From contig JAACJP010000013.1 of assembly GCA_013368375.1 (NCBI GenBank), forward strand, positions 682,001 to 746,000: a stretch of 64,000 nt of DNA. Direction: 5' to 3'. The notes under the pieces were generated by a model, which saw only the letters and a list, made by a program, of their open reading frames with translations, made no database searches and was not told where the DNA came from. Source of the DNA: Tricholomella constricta (Eukaryota > Basidiomycota > Agaricomycetes > Agaricales > Lyophyllaceae). This document shows positions 1-11,900 of the stretch, piece by piece. Numbering within the stretch: position 1 is the stretch's first letter; the number at the start of each line of letters is the position of its first letter. Position numbers and translations under genes: made by a program.

Positions 1-126
1 CCTCTCGCGAGGGTTGCGTGCCCCGTTACTGTTTCTGCTGTCGCTTGTCGACTGTTCTGCCGCCGCTTCCGCTTGTAGTTGTCGTCGTTGGGAATGGTGC
101 TGACCATGACGCGTGCGTGTGTGCAG

Positions 127-345
127 AATAATCAACAAAAACCACATGTTCGATGCGACGGAGATCTTCCGGACGCTCGACTCGCACAAGAAGGAAAGCT
201 TTTGTAAGGTCGCCTTTTACCTCGTGTCGTTTTTTTACTATCTGTATCGGTACGTTCAGTCATTCGTCCAGGATTCTCCACTCCTCAGATCTGATTTCTT
301 TTTCTTATAAGGATGATCGCGTCCCTCGTCGCGGACAGCGAGTAA
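127..345 (+). CDS. Cornichon/Erv14 family protein, upstream tandem copy (3' part only)
   Basis: This is the 3' end of a cornichon-family ER cargo receptor, which loads transmembrane cargo into COPII vesicles. Only the last two coding exons are inside the window: 127-249, giving the conserved block with motifs [14 protein letters not shown] and FFYYLYR, and 312-345, giving a tail ending ADSE. The first 126 bases read as the preceding intron, ending in GCAG. Exon phases and both splice positions match the complete cornichon gene at 620-1534, so the two are tandem paralogues. The sequences differ at several positions (IINKNHMF versus IFNKAHMY), so this is not a very recent copy. Earlier exons lie left of the window. 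Confidence 0.85.
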
Positions 346-619
346 GGGAATCTAGTAGATATGTAATTTGTAGATCTAGAGACGTAGCTATATAACTGTC
401 TTCGCTGCATGGAAATTGAAGGCAGCCCATGGCGCCGGTCACAGACGTCACAGGCCCCACGTGCCAGCTGGCACGCAACGTCAGCCTGAACCTTTCCACT
501 GCAGCCCCCGTGCAACGACCCCCGGCCCCTGGAACCGCACCAGCTTTCCAGCGCCCTCCTAGACCGCAAATCTACCACCTATTTTTTTTCTCACTCGACA
601 CTTATTTGACGAATTCAGT

Positions 620-1534
620 ATGGGCGGAGCAGGTGCGCGCGTTTTCTTTTTCAGTGACACTAAATGGGCCTACTGATGTCTTAAATTTTGCTCCCCTTTC
701 AACTTTTTCCGTTCGTTGTCAATACATCGTCTTTTCTCGCACTCTACCTGCACGCTTTGCACGCGCTGCGCACCACCTCCTGTGCTGAACACGTACAAAC
801 CCCACTCTGACTCTGTCCTCGAAAACCCATGGCGTGGCGATTAAAGGCTGGTTGTTCTTGTTCGCTGTCCTCATGGCAGCGGGTCTTCTCTTCTGCATGG
901 TCTTCTTCGTACGTTCGTCCCGCTGTTCCCGTTTCTGTCGCCCGCTTAGTCGCTCCTCACCGCCAGATCATCATGTTCTCAGACTTGGAATGCGACTACA
1001 TCAACCCGATAGACCTCTGCAATAAGCTCAATCAAGTGCGTGTCCCACTTTTACCCTACTTCCACTGTGTGTCATTCTGATGAATCGCCGCTGGCAGTTC
1101 GTGCTTCCGGAAAACATCGCGCACGCGTTCCTCACACTGCTGTTCCTTCTCTCAGGCCAATGGATAGCGTTCCTGCTAAATGCACCACTTGTGGCGTTCA
1201 ACGCGAATAAGTAAGTCTCCTCCCCCCTTGCGTCCCATATCGCGTTTCTCATATCGCGTGTTTTTCTTGATTTTTTTTTACCCCCTTTGCTTTGGCAGAA
1301 TATTCAACAAGGCGCACATGTACGATGCAACAGAGATCTTCCGGACGCTGTCGACGCACAAGAAGGAAAGCTTCATCAAGCTCGGCTTCTACCTCCTCTC
1401 GTTCTTCTACTACCTCTACCGGTGCGCCTACGTTTTCGCATCATCCCCTTCGTTCAAATTATAGCAGGATGCTGACTTTCCTTTCTCGTCGCGCGCGCAG
1501 AATGATCGTCGCTCTTATAGCTGAAAGCGAATGA
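620..1534 (+). CDS. ERV14: Cornichon/Erv14, COPII cargo receptor (complete, 137 aa)
   Basis: Erv14/cornichon is a three-helix ER membrane protein that binds transmembrane cargo and COPII coat for ER-to-Golgi export. Six exons can be read: 620-632, 847-908, 967-1035, 1098-1210, 1299-1421 and 1501-1534. Together they give 137 residues, the normal family length. The signature [18 protein letters not shown] lies at about residues 30-47, and the ATEIFRTL...FFYYLYR block is near the C terminus. The start is the ATG at 620, because its 13-nt exon splices in frame to the conserved GWLFLFAVL segment; the ATG at 829 is in the wrong frame and inside intron 1. The gene follows a paralogue in the same orientation, like the yeast ERV14/ERV15 pair. 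Confidence 0.92.
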
Positions 1535-2233
1535 TGGAGTGGCGGCCTCGGGTGGTCACCTTCCAGTTATGTTTACGACGATACGAGCCATACATTACGA
1601 GCAGGGGTGGAATCGAGTGGAGTTGGTCCAGCGGACACCTCAGCCTCTGAGGGATAGGCTACTACTTACAACTGCAGTGCGAGGCGCGCTTCATGCTGAA
1701 CACTGTCCTACCACGATGATGTGAAGCAAGGTTGTTAATTGGATGTTTTCAGCTTCCGGCTTTGCCTCGGACCCCTATGGAAGAAATAGTTGCACGCATT
1801 TGAACAGAAAGTTCTATTTTTATCTTACGTTGTCTTTTTGACCCGCTGTTTTTCCAGTAATTGCCATTGATTTCAAATCGAGAGAGGCAAGTGTGCCATG
1901 CCCGCTTGGCACGGCCTTATGTGGTCCAAAAGTGGGGATACGGTCCGTCAGGATTCGTAAATCGGTAAATGGCTATTTCAGTCCAGATTTCAAGGACCCT
2001 TGAAAATTTCCCTTACTATGCTCGTGGTGCGCATTCCGCTTGTGTCAACAGCTCCAGTCTCGAAGATTTGTAAGTACTGGGGTCGGATAAAGGAAACGCC
2101 TCTAGGCCCCATGGCTGCGGTGCCCCTGTATAATGCGCGTTCTCGTTAAAGTCTACCTAACCCCCCAACTGGTCTATACAACCCACTCCACACTCATTTG
2201 CCCTTGAACAATCCCAGTCCTTCTTTAGTATCA
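1535..2233. other. Intergenic, cornichon to secreted barrel protein
   Basis: I see no convincing coding exon here. A TATA-like TATAATG at about 2129-2135 lies about 100 bp before the next ATG and may belong to that gene's promoter. Confidence 0.5.
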
Positions 2234-2814
2234 ATGTCTTCCTCGCTCGGGTTCTATACGCTCTTTACCACCCTTGCGGCATTCTTCTTTGCCCTCACCC
2301 TCGCTGCACCCACATCCGAGCTTAGGACGCGCGATTTTGGAGGCAAGGTCCGTTGCACTTGCTTACTTCTTGCCTAACCCCTCCTCGCTCACCTCGACCT
2401 CGCGCACTAGGCCACCTACTTCGCAGTCGGCCTCGGCAGCTGTGGCCAGCAAAACGTTGACAGTGACTACATCGTCGCGCTCAACCCCAGCACCTACGCC
2501 GGCGGCGCCCACTGCGGCAAGGTACTCTCCACTTTGCATTCCACCCTCAATCATTTCTGGAAGTAACCGACCGTATTGCTGCAGCAACTCCGAATCACCG
2601 GCAAGGCCTCTGGCGCAAGCGCCACTGCTACCGTCCGCGACAAGTGCCCTGGCTGTGGTCCCGGTGACCTTGGTATGCACCGCCTTCCTTGCTTTTTCTC
2701 CGCTTGTCCACACGCTCATCATACCGCATCCCGCTAGACATGTCGCCATCCCTGTTCAGTCACTTTGAGCCTCTAGAGAAGGGGACCTTCCAGGTCGAAT
2801 GGAAATTCCTCTAG
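2234..2814 (+). CDS. Small secreted RlpA-like/expansin-like double-psi beta-barrel protein
   Basis: The predicted product is 129 aa from four exons: 2234-2347, 2411-2521, 2585-2672 and 2738-2814. Residues 1 to about 25 form a hydrophobic signal peptide ending in ALTLAAP. The rest is a compact double-psi beta-barrel (RlpA/barwin-like) domain. Visible landmarks are the TYF start, the GSCGQ cysteine, a VALNPSTY segment before HCGK, the DKCPGCGPGDLDMSP motif and a final VEWKF strand. This is the layout of fungal small secreted expansin-like or papain-inhibitor-like proteins, which act outside the cell or on the wall. No cellulose-binding domain follows, so wall loosening is not implied. The fold is clear; the biological role is not. 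Confidence 0.85.
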
Positions 2815-3115
2815 AGTCTAAGCCGCGGACCTCCTTGCCGCGTGTGTTGGAATATGCAGTACAGTAGTCTAGAGATATGTGTCCCGTGTGCAATCGCTGG
2901 CGGTTGTGCGTCTAGGGTATCCTTATATTGTATCCGTTCATTCTCTTCCGAGTTTGTTGTTGGCATCAGAGTTTGCGTGGGATATGGCTCCGATGAAACC
3001 TTTAGTGATAACTTGCTTTGTTGACGTGCCCCGATCATCTGAGACGGGTGTCCCGTAGAACGTTGCTTCGTTTGGCCGTGTTCTCTCTCAGGAAGAACAA
3101 AAAAAGTAATGTAAT
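2815..3115. other. Intergenic, barrel protein 3' flank to tRNA-Arg
   Basis: No coding exon or RNA gene recognised; ORFs on both strands are short and show no family resemblance. A T-rich stretch for Pol III termination of the minus-strand tRNA appears as an A-run at about 3098-3105. Confidence 0.5.
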
Positions 3116-3204
3116 GACCACCGCAGGACTCGAACCTGCAACCTTTTGGTTGGGTAGACGTGAAGCAATCGAAGCCAAACGCGCTACCATTGCGCTAGGT
3201 AGCC
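3116..3204 (-). tRNA. tRNA-Arg (anticodon TCG), 18-nt intron
   Basis: Read on the minus strand, a full cloverleaf folds. The acceptor GGCTACC pairs with GGTGGTC using wobbles, the D arm is GCGC-AATGGTA-GCGC, the anticodon stem is TTTGG/CCAAA, and the T arm is GCAGG-TTCGAGT-CCTGC. The anticodon loop is CT-TCG-A followed, after an 18-nt insertion, by A. The insertion is at the canonical 37/38 intron site and leaves a 71-nt mature body before CCA. Anticodon TCG reads arginine CGA codons. The minus-strand downstream flank has a T-run for Pol III termination. Confidence 0.8.
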
Positions 3205-3568
3205 ATAAAGGAATTCTATTCCTTATCATCCCAATATTTACAGTGTAAATGCGCGATTGCTGGACTATTGAAATTAATCCAATGTTGATAGTTTTCTATC
3301 CTAGACGTGGCATTAACATTGCTGCTGGGTAGGTTACGGAGGTTGTAGATGATTAACAAGCTACAATACCTTTCGTGGTTACAATTCCAGGGAAATTCCT
3401 ATGATACGGTGTTGACATCGGTCCTCCTCATTTAGAACGCGACGCGATTATCATGTGATGGTTGTACTTGGTCCCGTGATGGGGAAGTTCCGAAAAGGAA
3501 ACCAGATATGATTTACTAACGACGACGACAGTCGCACCTCTGTCACATCCGTCTCCCTCCTTACAGTA
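3205..3568. other. Intergenic upstream of the Asteroid-type gene
   Basis: AT-rich DNA between the tRNA and the next gene. No coding exon recognised; it presumably holds the promoter of the gene starting at 3569. Confidence 0.45.
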
Positions 3569-6108
3569 ATGGGCGTCCATGGATTGACCACATATCTTAG
3601 AGAAAACCAGCGGGTCCTGTCGACCCATTTGAATCTACCCGCCGAACAGGAGAAACCAGTCCCAATCGTTGTGGATGGGTGGTCGTGAGTCTGATTTAGC
3701 TTGACGGCCTACCTTTGTTCATTAGAGCAGATTCATTTACGACCTGCATCGGAACTCAAATTTACCATGGGTCTACGGCGGCGAATACGACCAGTTTACG
3801 AAATTAATTGCTGTGGTGGTTGAGGCTTGGATCAAAGTTGGACTTCAGGTTAATTTTGTCTTTGACGGTCTGTATGAAGACGTATGAATGTATCTGACTC
3901 CACCTGACATCCGACGTCCTAGGTGCATGCCCCGAGCTGAAATTTTCAACGCTGGTCTCTCGCCTAGGACAGTCGCACATCCAGCCATCGTTACTGTTTT
4001 TCCGGACCTCCCATACCTCCCGTGGCACAGCCCGCTTTCTTAACGAGACTCGCATCATTCCACCATTGGCTTACACAGCGTGCATTCACGCCCTAATCGC
4101 CGTTTGCGAAACCACGGATGCCGTCAAACTCCATTTCGCCGATGAAGAAGGCGATCCTTACGCCGTCGAGCTTGCCGGAAAAATCGGAGGTTATGTTATC
4201 GGAAACGACTCTGATTTCGTTGTCCTCAACACTGAGGGCTACCTTGGATATATACCCCTGGAGGAGATGATCTGGTACGCACCAGTATCTGTGGAGGCTC
4301 CTGCTCACGGGGAAGACAGTGAGTTCCAAGAGGTCCGCAAGCCCAAAGCAAAAAGGAGACCTGTCATAGATCCTGGCATCGGTAGAGGTATTATACCACC
4401 CGACGCCGCAGGGCTGACACTGTCTCTCACCGTTTACAAACCGGAAGTGCTGGCAGCACATCTAAAAGTACCAGTCACGCTTCTGCCGCTTCTCGGCGCG
4501 CTTGTGGGCAACGATTTTTCTAGCCAATCGGAATCGAACCGCCGCAATGTCCAATCCTTGTTCTTTGACAAGCAGCTGTCCTTATCACAACGGATCAACC
4601 GGGTGGCCTCCACCATCCAATCCATTTTGTCCCCCGTTTCGCAAAAACGCAACAAGCAGAAACATCAAGTTGGTAGTGTCATGGATCTCATAGATAGAGC
4701 GGTCAACGCGCTGCTCGCGCGCCTTGTGACGACATTGGGATCTGGGGAGGTTGATAACATCGTCGAGAAGATCGTAGAGGCCACGCTCCAATATGCGATA
4801 CCCAGACGCGAGGAAGACACGTTGAGGCAGGAAGGGGTATGTTCTTTACACGAACCTGAAGCATGCTCGTTATTACCTTTCATCTCTCGACGTGTCGCCG
4901 CACAGGAGGAAGTATCCGAGGGTGCGGAGAGCGATACATTGCACGACGCTATCACGTTGCGCACACAATATTTGGTTGCTTATCGAGACGGGCATCTCGC
5001 TCCGAAAATCATGGACACACTAAGCTCCGCCACCTTTTGGCCTCGGCTTTTCCTTGAAAATCCGGATTTGGAGACGGTCAGCCGGAGTGTTGGGAGGCCG
5101 CTCCGGGAGTGGGTATATTCGATACTCCATGACGTAGTTGGATTGCCGGAGGTGCCAGAAGGGGAGACTGGTGATGAAGTTGAGCAGGTTGACTCTGAGG
5201 AGGAAGACGAAAATGAGCTCGTCGACGTTGTGGAGTCCGACAGCGAAGATGGAGATGATCCTTTGGCTCCTTTGAAAGGTGAACTCCACCGCCTCCATGG
5301 CTCAGAGGGCGATGGTCCGGCCACATCCGCAGCTTCGTCTTCACACTCACCTCGCCGAGTGAGGCCGCCAATCGTCACCGAATACCTCCGGCGTGGGACG
5401 AGAGTGGCTTCAGAGGCTGTGATTGTGAGACCTCTTCACGAACTTCTCGCCTCCATCTCGCTCCCAGACTCTGACAACTCTCCTCCTCTTCTACTGCGAC
5501 CACTGGATGAAAGATTAACAGTCCTTCTTCGAGCTCTCGAATCTGATGTTCCAGCGGTCAGGACATTGCCATCTCAGCAAATTCTTCCCGTCCTCGCCAT
5601 ACGTTGGGTCTTGCGGACTATGTACCTTCGAGCAGAGACGAAAAGTAAAGAGCGCGAAAAAGAACGCTGGACCAAGCGCGAAGTGATCTCTTTCCTTGCT
5701 TCGTTCAATTGGACAGCTTCCTCGATATCTGTAGCTCAAGAACCCACACCCATACATGACCGTAATGTCCAGCTTATCGCTCAAGCGCTCCACGCGCTAG
5801 AGAGTGTAGAGCATCTTTCCCAGGTCCTGTTACTCACAGACGCACTGCGTCCTTCAGTGCATCTGCTCTCCGGTCGAGCGTTCCACGGATACCTGGCTGG
5901 GGGCAGCGCCTTTGATCAAGCGACTATCTCCCCCTCCTTGTTAGAAGCGGCTTCGTATGGCCTGGACTCTGCTTTTGGGGAAGATCGGTATGCGAGGAAG
6001 TCGAAGAAGATCACGAGAGGGACTATAGATGCAGTGCCTAGTAGAAATTTGAAGAAACCTCCAGGTGGCAGTGGACTATTTCAGTTGCTGGTAGATGTCG
6101 AGACGTAG
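3569..6108 (+). CDS. Asteroid-type XPG/FEN-like domain protein
   Basis: Three exons (3569-3684, 3731-3867, 3923-6108) encode a large protein that starts with an XPG-N-like block. It opens MGVHGLTTYL, then has IVVDGWSFIYDL and a FVFDG motif. XPG-I-like features follow, with YVIGNDSDFVVL at the position of the central acidic pocket. This is the layout of Asteroid homologues, a divergent branch of the FEN1/XPG superfamily in which nuclease activity is uncertain. The middle has a strongly acidic stretch (EEEDENE, DSEDGDD), then a basic C-terminal region. A 69-nt GTATGT...CACAG segment at 4837-4905 is in frame without stops and could be an optional intron. The product is roughly 810 aa. Confidence 0.8.
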
Positions 6109-6412
6109 CCCTTGTGCTGTAAATGTGTTCTTGTATCCATTGGATAATGATTCGGTTCGACATAGCCTCAAGCTTTGAAGCAGCGCTTTTTGTAATCAAA
6201 GTTGATAACGCAGCCTGTTATGGCAGTGTTGACTGAAATGGCAGTGTATCTTTTAATTTGATTCAGTTTGACGCGCGACACGGCAAAATAATGATATCTA
6301 TACTCAAACCCGCTGAGCCCCTTGTGGAAGAAACACAGCCCTCTCGTCTATAAGAGGGACCCAAGCTTACCGCAATGACCCTCACCCGTAAAACACTACT
6401 CCATCCTTTCTA
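6109..6412. promoter_or_regulatory. Intergenic; TATA-type promoter of the 6413 gene
   Basis: A CTATAAGAGG box at about 6348-6357 lies some 60 bp before the ATG at 6413, a usual fungal TATA spacing. No coding exon seen here. Confidence 0.45.
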
Positions 6413-6919
6413 ATGGCCACATATCGCTCAGAGCCACCTGTGCCCACAGACATCATCACCTACCGCTGTGGCTCCAAACTCGTCTACGTCAGACCAGCAG
6501 ACAGTTATGAGGTGAACTAAACATGCAAAACAATGGGGTTCATATCGCTGACAGCCACATAGCAAGCGCTAGACTTCGCGCAGAAAGAATTCCCAGAGGA
6601 GCTGGCGGAATTACCACGCGACCGCATCTTTTTCAACATCAGCGCCAAAATGAACGGCGAGCACAAGCAAGTGCGCATTTCGGAGAGCGCATGGGTAGCA
6701 GCTGTGACGAGACTGCTGAGGGGGGAGGTTATCGACGTCTGTGTGCGGCCGGAGCCTCGAGATACGAAGTCGGAGCTACCGCCGCCGCAATATCTGGAAG
6801 TTCCCCAGCGGTCACTGCGCCAATCATCTTCCGCCCCATCATCACCACAAAATCGCTCGCGCGAGCCATCGCCAACTCCGTCAGACAAAGGGTCACGGTC
6901 TTGGTTCGGGAGACATTAA
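6413..6919 (+). CDS. Small hypothetical protein, 151 aa
   Basis: Two exons (6413-6511 and 6563-6919) join in frame to give 151 aa. The first part (to about residue 100) looks globular: a start MATYRSEPPVPTDIITYRCG, then DFAQKEFPEEL and a strand-like IFFNISAKM, followed by a helix WVAAVTRLLRGEV. The C-terminal third is Ser/Pro/Arg-rich and probably disordered, ending RSWFGRH. No signal peptide or membrane segment is visible. I do not recognise the family. Intron phase agreement and a TATA box 60 bp upstream support a real gene. Confidence 0.65.
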
Positions 6920-7153
6920 GCTGAAAGGCATTGAAAGACGAACATAGATACCCCCATATATCACCCTATGATACCATTCTGATCTAGTTACTGCCCAAAT
7001 GTAATGTGCACTATTCCCTATTAATTCTCGTTGTCCGTATTGCCACAAAGACAAACCCAACCACGAGTTATGCAGAGAGAGGTCCCATACGAGCGGGCGC
7101 TGGAGGGAGGTAAATGACCTCTCCTGTAAGTGTTGTTAGAAAGACAAGCGGTA

Positions 7154-8684
7154 TTAAGTGCGGCTGTGTCTCAATAAGGCTTTGCTCCTGAACGTGGCGT
7201 TGTATTGAAGCAGGTTGTTGATATCTCGCACCCAATCGTCCTCTTTCCCTGGTCCCGCACCTTCGCGGTGTCCATCACCCGTGTCCGAAATGGACGATCG
7301 ATTGATGCATGGAACAGGGAATGGCGACGCCTGTACGTTTACTGACTCGCCTGGATTGAGGACGTATGACGTGCGCCCATCCATTGAAACGCCTGCAGGC
7401 GCACGGCTACGGTCGCCTATCTATCTGGATGTCAATACATATTTTGGGGTGTACTGGAATGAATGAAATGTTCACGTACTCGCAGGGTTATGACTGATGA
7501 CGACGGAAACACAAGGGGTCGGAAGGACAAACTCCTTGGACATATTGGGGTCAATACCAGTGCACTTAGTGATGGATGCACAATTGGACCGCCGGCAGAC
7601 AGAGAATAAGCAGTCGACCCCGTCGGCGTCGATACGATCAATCCATCAGACTACAAGCGATGGTGCGTTGCACAATGTCAGTTGTTATTATCGGGGGAAA
7701 CTTGTACTCAATACATACAACAGCCTCTGTGAGATGTTGACCATCCACAAAGATGTCGATGGTGTTGAGATGCGGGCTTGATCCACGATGCAGAGCAATT
7801 TCGTTCATGACCTGCCAATCTGAGAATCGTTAAGCTTCCGAGTACAAAGGGCGAGGGCCGGGTGTAGACAAACCATCTCCATCATGTCCTTTTTTCGCGA
7901 GTTCCTCGTTATAGAATGTGCAGGCCAGTCGCATACGATTTAAAATAGTGGCCTTTCCCAGAAACACGCTCTCCAGTGCTTTGGCGAAATCGTCGATATC
8001 TGATAGCAAATTCAATCACACAATATATGTCAGAAGCATAGCAGAACTCACGAAACGGAAGAAGAAATCCGAGAGTACCCATTGAGAAACTGAGCACGGG
8101 TGGAACAGCACCTGCGCTGAACAAGGATGAGGCGTGTAGTATTGTACCATCGCCACCGAGAGTGACCACCAGATCAATTTTCTGAGCATTAGGACCTAGA
8201 AGGCAGTCTCAGCGAAAATAAACTCAGGACGAGCGAATAATTGACTAACCTGGAGTCCAGACTTCTGCGCCGTGCGGTATATCTGACCTGTCTTCGTGGA
8301 ATACTCTTACGCCGGGGTATGTAGATTGTACATGTCTGACGCGGCTTAACATTTCATTCAGGCAGGTTGCGAGCACAAATCAACTTACTCGAGGAATGCG
8401 TCGATAGCGAGGATAACTGGCTGTGTTCGTAGTTTGTTCACAATGAGTATGGATTTAGGAGCTTGTCGCCATCTATGCTTCCGGTGGTGTCAAATAGAGC
8501 GAAACTATACGGCAATGTACACTAACGTTGGTGGTGCGATGTAAGGAGTTTTCTGTGCAATTGACGAGGAGAAGAAGGTCCGTGTAATATGTGGCTTTGG
8601 TATCGATTTTGAAGAAAAAGCGAGAATGCGGGGTAGAGAGGACCTTAGACAGGGAGAACCGCGTGATAAGAAAGAGGAAAGCAT
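7154..8684 (-). CDS. POS5: NAD(H) kinase, Pos5-like mitochondrial type
   Basis: The enzyme phosphorylates NADH/NAD+ with ATP, making NADPH/NADP+. The minus-strand gene starts at 8684 and has at least seven introns. Family motifs are present in order: [68 protein letters not shown], and a C-terminal [11 protein letters not shown]...FR. That last motif is the Pos5-type ending, not that of cytosolic Utr1. The first ~50 residues ([17 protein letters not shown]...) are rich in Ser, Leu and Arg with no acids, typical of a mitochondrial presequence. The second exon is taken to begin at the ATAG acceptor (8472), which restores [11 protein letters not shown]. It is divergent from the BRCT gene, with 251 bp between starts. 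Confidence 0.88.
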
Positions 8685-8935
8685 TGGTGCAAGCCGGGAT
8701 ATCCAGTCTGACAGAGAGTCAAGATCCTAACCCTAGACTAGTACTAGGGTGGGTTCTGTCACAAATCAGGTACGTACACGTGACACGCGCCTATTTTCCA
8801 ACATGGCCGTGGCTTGCCGCTGTTCTGGCCGAGTTGGACTTTAAGTTGACGTGACTCGGACCAGCTGCACCCATTCCAGCCAGCTATAGTTGGTCCGTGT
8901 ACAACAGCGACCTCACAGGCCCTTACACAGTCGCC

Positions 8936-11900
8936 ATGGCCAGCTCCATCTTTTCCGAGAAGCGCACACGATCTCAGCTCACACTGCCTGATAGACTTCT
9001 CTTTCAATTATCCCAGGGATCGCCCATGAAGGACGCGCGAACGGCGCTCAAGATCAACCTCAACCTGGAGCCCTCAGTTGACACGCGCGTGGAGAGCGCA
9101 GAGGAGACCGACGACGAGCTCCTCTTATCACCAACCAAGGTCGTGCCGACCACACGAACAACCAAACGTTCTGTTTCTCCCCCACCGAAAGATGAATACG
9201 CTACCCGACCAGACTCACCTTCGGACAAACGCGAACTCAAACGGCAGAAGCGAGATGGCGACGGCGACCCCGCACCGAATGGCGAAGGCTCGAGTAATAA
9301 CCCCGTCGCCCGATCCAGCCACACACGTAGTCTATCTCAACCAGAACCGACGAGGAAGTCAACCCGCATCCGTTCGGCCACCAATTCTAGGGCTGGCACT
9401 CCAGCCCCATCGAATCTCTATTCCGACAAGAATACAATGCCGGGCAAAGGAAGGGCCCAATCGGTCCCCCTTTTTCCTTCGTCTTCGTCCTCAAACGTCC
9501 TGCATATTGATCTCCGGAACCCGCCACCATCCCCCCGTCGGCCTCGCTCTCGTTCCCCATCGAAAGAACGCGAGTTTCGCATTGTGGCTGGAACTCCGGC
9601 TGTCACGAAGCTTGCCACGATCCCAGACGAACGATCACTGTCATTAGAGAGGGAGAGGCCGGGAACCGCGCCTCCGACTGAAGAGCCATCTATTCATGAA
9701 ACTCCTCCGATGCCAGTTATGCCTCCCTTGTCCCCGTTGACGCCTCTTCCTGAAACGCCCCATCCGTCAAGCACAGAACACAATTACACAGGAATTGAAT
9801 GGTGTAATCATATCGAGGAAGGGGACGAGGTTCGCAGCTCATTCCTTCTCTCCTTGCCTGCATAACTGAATCTTGTACAGGATCAAGTCTCCACCTCAGC
9901 CCAAGAAGCTTTGAAACCGTTACCAGGCCTGGGGGCAACTACGAAAAGCCGACTTCCTCGTCCATCTAGCTCAATTAATCTCGCTGCATCCGCAACTGGC
10001 CCCTCACCTACCACTATGAGGCAAACTATGCTGATGGGTCCCCCTTCGACCGTCGCAGCTGCTCAAATAGCGGTGGCTTCTGGCTCGTCAGAAAAACCGA
10101 CACCCATTTCGGCTCAACCAACCGACGCTTTCGCGCTTATGATGGCTAAGGCGCGTGAAAGCAAGGAGAAGGGAAAGGGCAAGGAAAAAGCCAGCGGCAC
10201 TGCTACGAAAGCTAGTGGCTCATCTAAACTTACCCAGAAGAGCAAGGCAGACAAGGGGAAAGAAAGGGAGACCCAACCGCCCAAGATATCGATCAAGATG
10301 AAAATGAAGGCTAAGGGAAAGTCGAGACCGAAGCCTGTGCCTGTGCCCGTACCCGCACCGTCGCTCAGCTCGGAATTCGAGGATAGGCCTCTGCGTTCTC
10401 CTTCCCCTCAAGCCCCCTCCCCCTTCAACATCCTCCATTCTAGTCACCCTTCAACCCTGCCTATTATGGACGTGTCGATGGAAAGTATAGACCCTGCAGT
10501 GATGGTCGAGGACGAATTGTTCGCTATCGTGGCAAACTCTACTACTACGGCGGAACCTGTCGCGACAGCGTCGGCTATTACGGCGGCGCCTAACACAACT
10601 TTACCAACGCCGACTATAAAGTCTACTACGACAAAATTGCACATTTCTAAGAGAGTTCCGGTTGCAGTTGCCTCCGTTGGCCGCGTCACAAGAAGCACCT
10701 CACTGAGGCGGAACCTGAAAACACCCGAGGTGCCGAAACGTAGGTTGAAACCCTTTTTTCCGTGAAATTGTCTGGTAAAACACTTCGCAGCTGTTCTCAA
10801 GAAACCTTCCGGGAAGCAAGCAGCCGTCCGCAAGAAGTCGATACCCTGCTTCGAACCAACAGTCGCAGGCCCCTCGAACCAGTCAACTGATGATGTCCCC
10901 CACGATCCTGCGGCGTCGACTTCCAGCCTGTCTGACTTGCCAACGGACCCCGTAGTGCCCACTCTATCTCTAGGATCGCCCATGAAGCTGAGCTCGCCGA
11001 AAAAGAATTTTACACAGGCAGCGGAGACTTCATTTTCTCGACCCACCCAGTCAACGGTTGCTAAACAGGCCCTCTCGAAGTCTCCGGGGAAATCCAGGCC
11101 TGACAGGCCGGCAGCTTCTTCCCCGAGCAAGCTCACTCGGTCTGCATCTATGTTTTCGTCACGCCCAGCAGGTTCGTATGTATTTCAATCAGTAACATGG
11201 AGATTGAACTCTGTTAGCAGGAAGTCTGTCTCGAACGTTTACTGGGTATGGCGGTATCGCTGGGTCGTCCCTCTCCACACTATCGAGCGCCCTCGAGAAG
11301 CTCCACCAGCCGCCTCCCGGGCGACCTAACACTAGTATGGGTTTCAACAGGGACGGTTTGGACTCTAGCTTCGAACTGAAGGGTACGAGCAAAGACGACA
11401 CCTCTGTTGGCCCATCCGCTTCCAAGAGCTCCAGCGGAGGAGCCTCGTCCCCGGCGAAGGCCGCTGGAGGGTCGCGTTTGATGCAGCGGACTCTGATCAC
11501 TGGACCTCGCTCTTCGGTGACAGGGAAGTCTATCTTCGGAGCCGGGACGGTGCTGCGGGGTCCCGGCGGGTTCAAGGTACCGGGTAATGCGCTGAAAACG
11601 GGTTCACGTATATTCGGCGTTGGTGGCGGTGCCTTTACTGGCACTACGAGGGTAAGGACGTTACAGAAGGCGAGTCGCAAGACGAGCCTACCGAGCGTGA
11701 TGGCGAGCCCCGTGAAAGGTGGGGATGGGGGAGATGCGACGGACGTCGCCCATAATGACGAACAGGAGCCAGAAGTGGGAAGTTCGACGACTGTCTTCGC
11801 CGACCAGGGACTGCCACTGAATGATAAAGGCAAGGGGAAAGAACGCTCAGCCGATTCGTGGAGATCGAACGCGTCAAGGAGAGTCTCTCTGGCTTCACAG

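Noticed and set aside
829..1080. ATG at 829 as the cornichon start.
   Set aside because: It lies in intron 1 and out of frame with the conserved segment; the 13-nt exon at 620 fits in phase.
5020..5378. Minus-strand Ser-rich ORFs within the Asteroid-type gene.
   Set aside because: Antisense shadow of the acidic GAG/GAT codon tract.
8591..8854. Plus-strand ORF upstream of the BRCT gene.
   Set aside because: It is antisense to the first exon of the NADH kinase and has no family resemblance.
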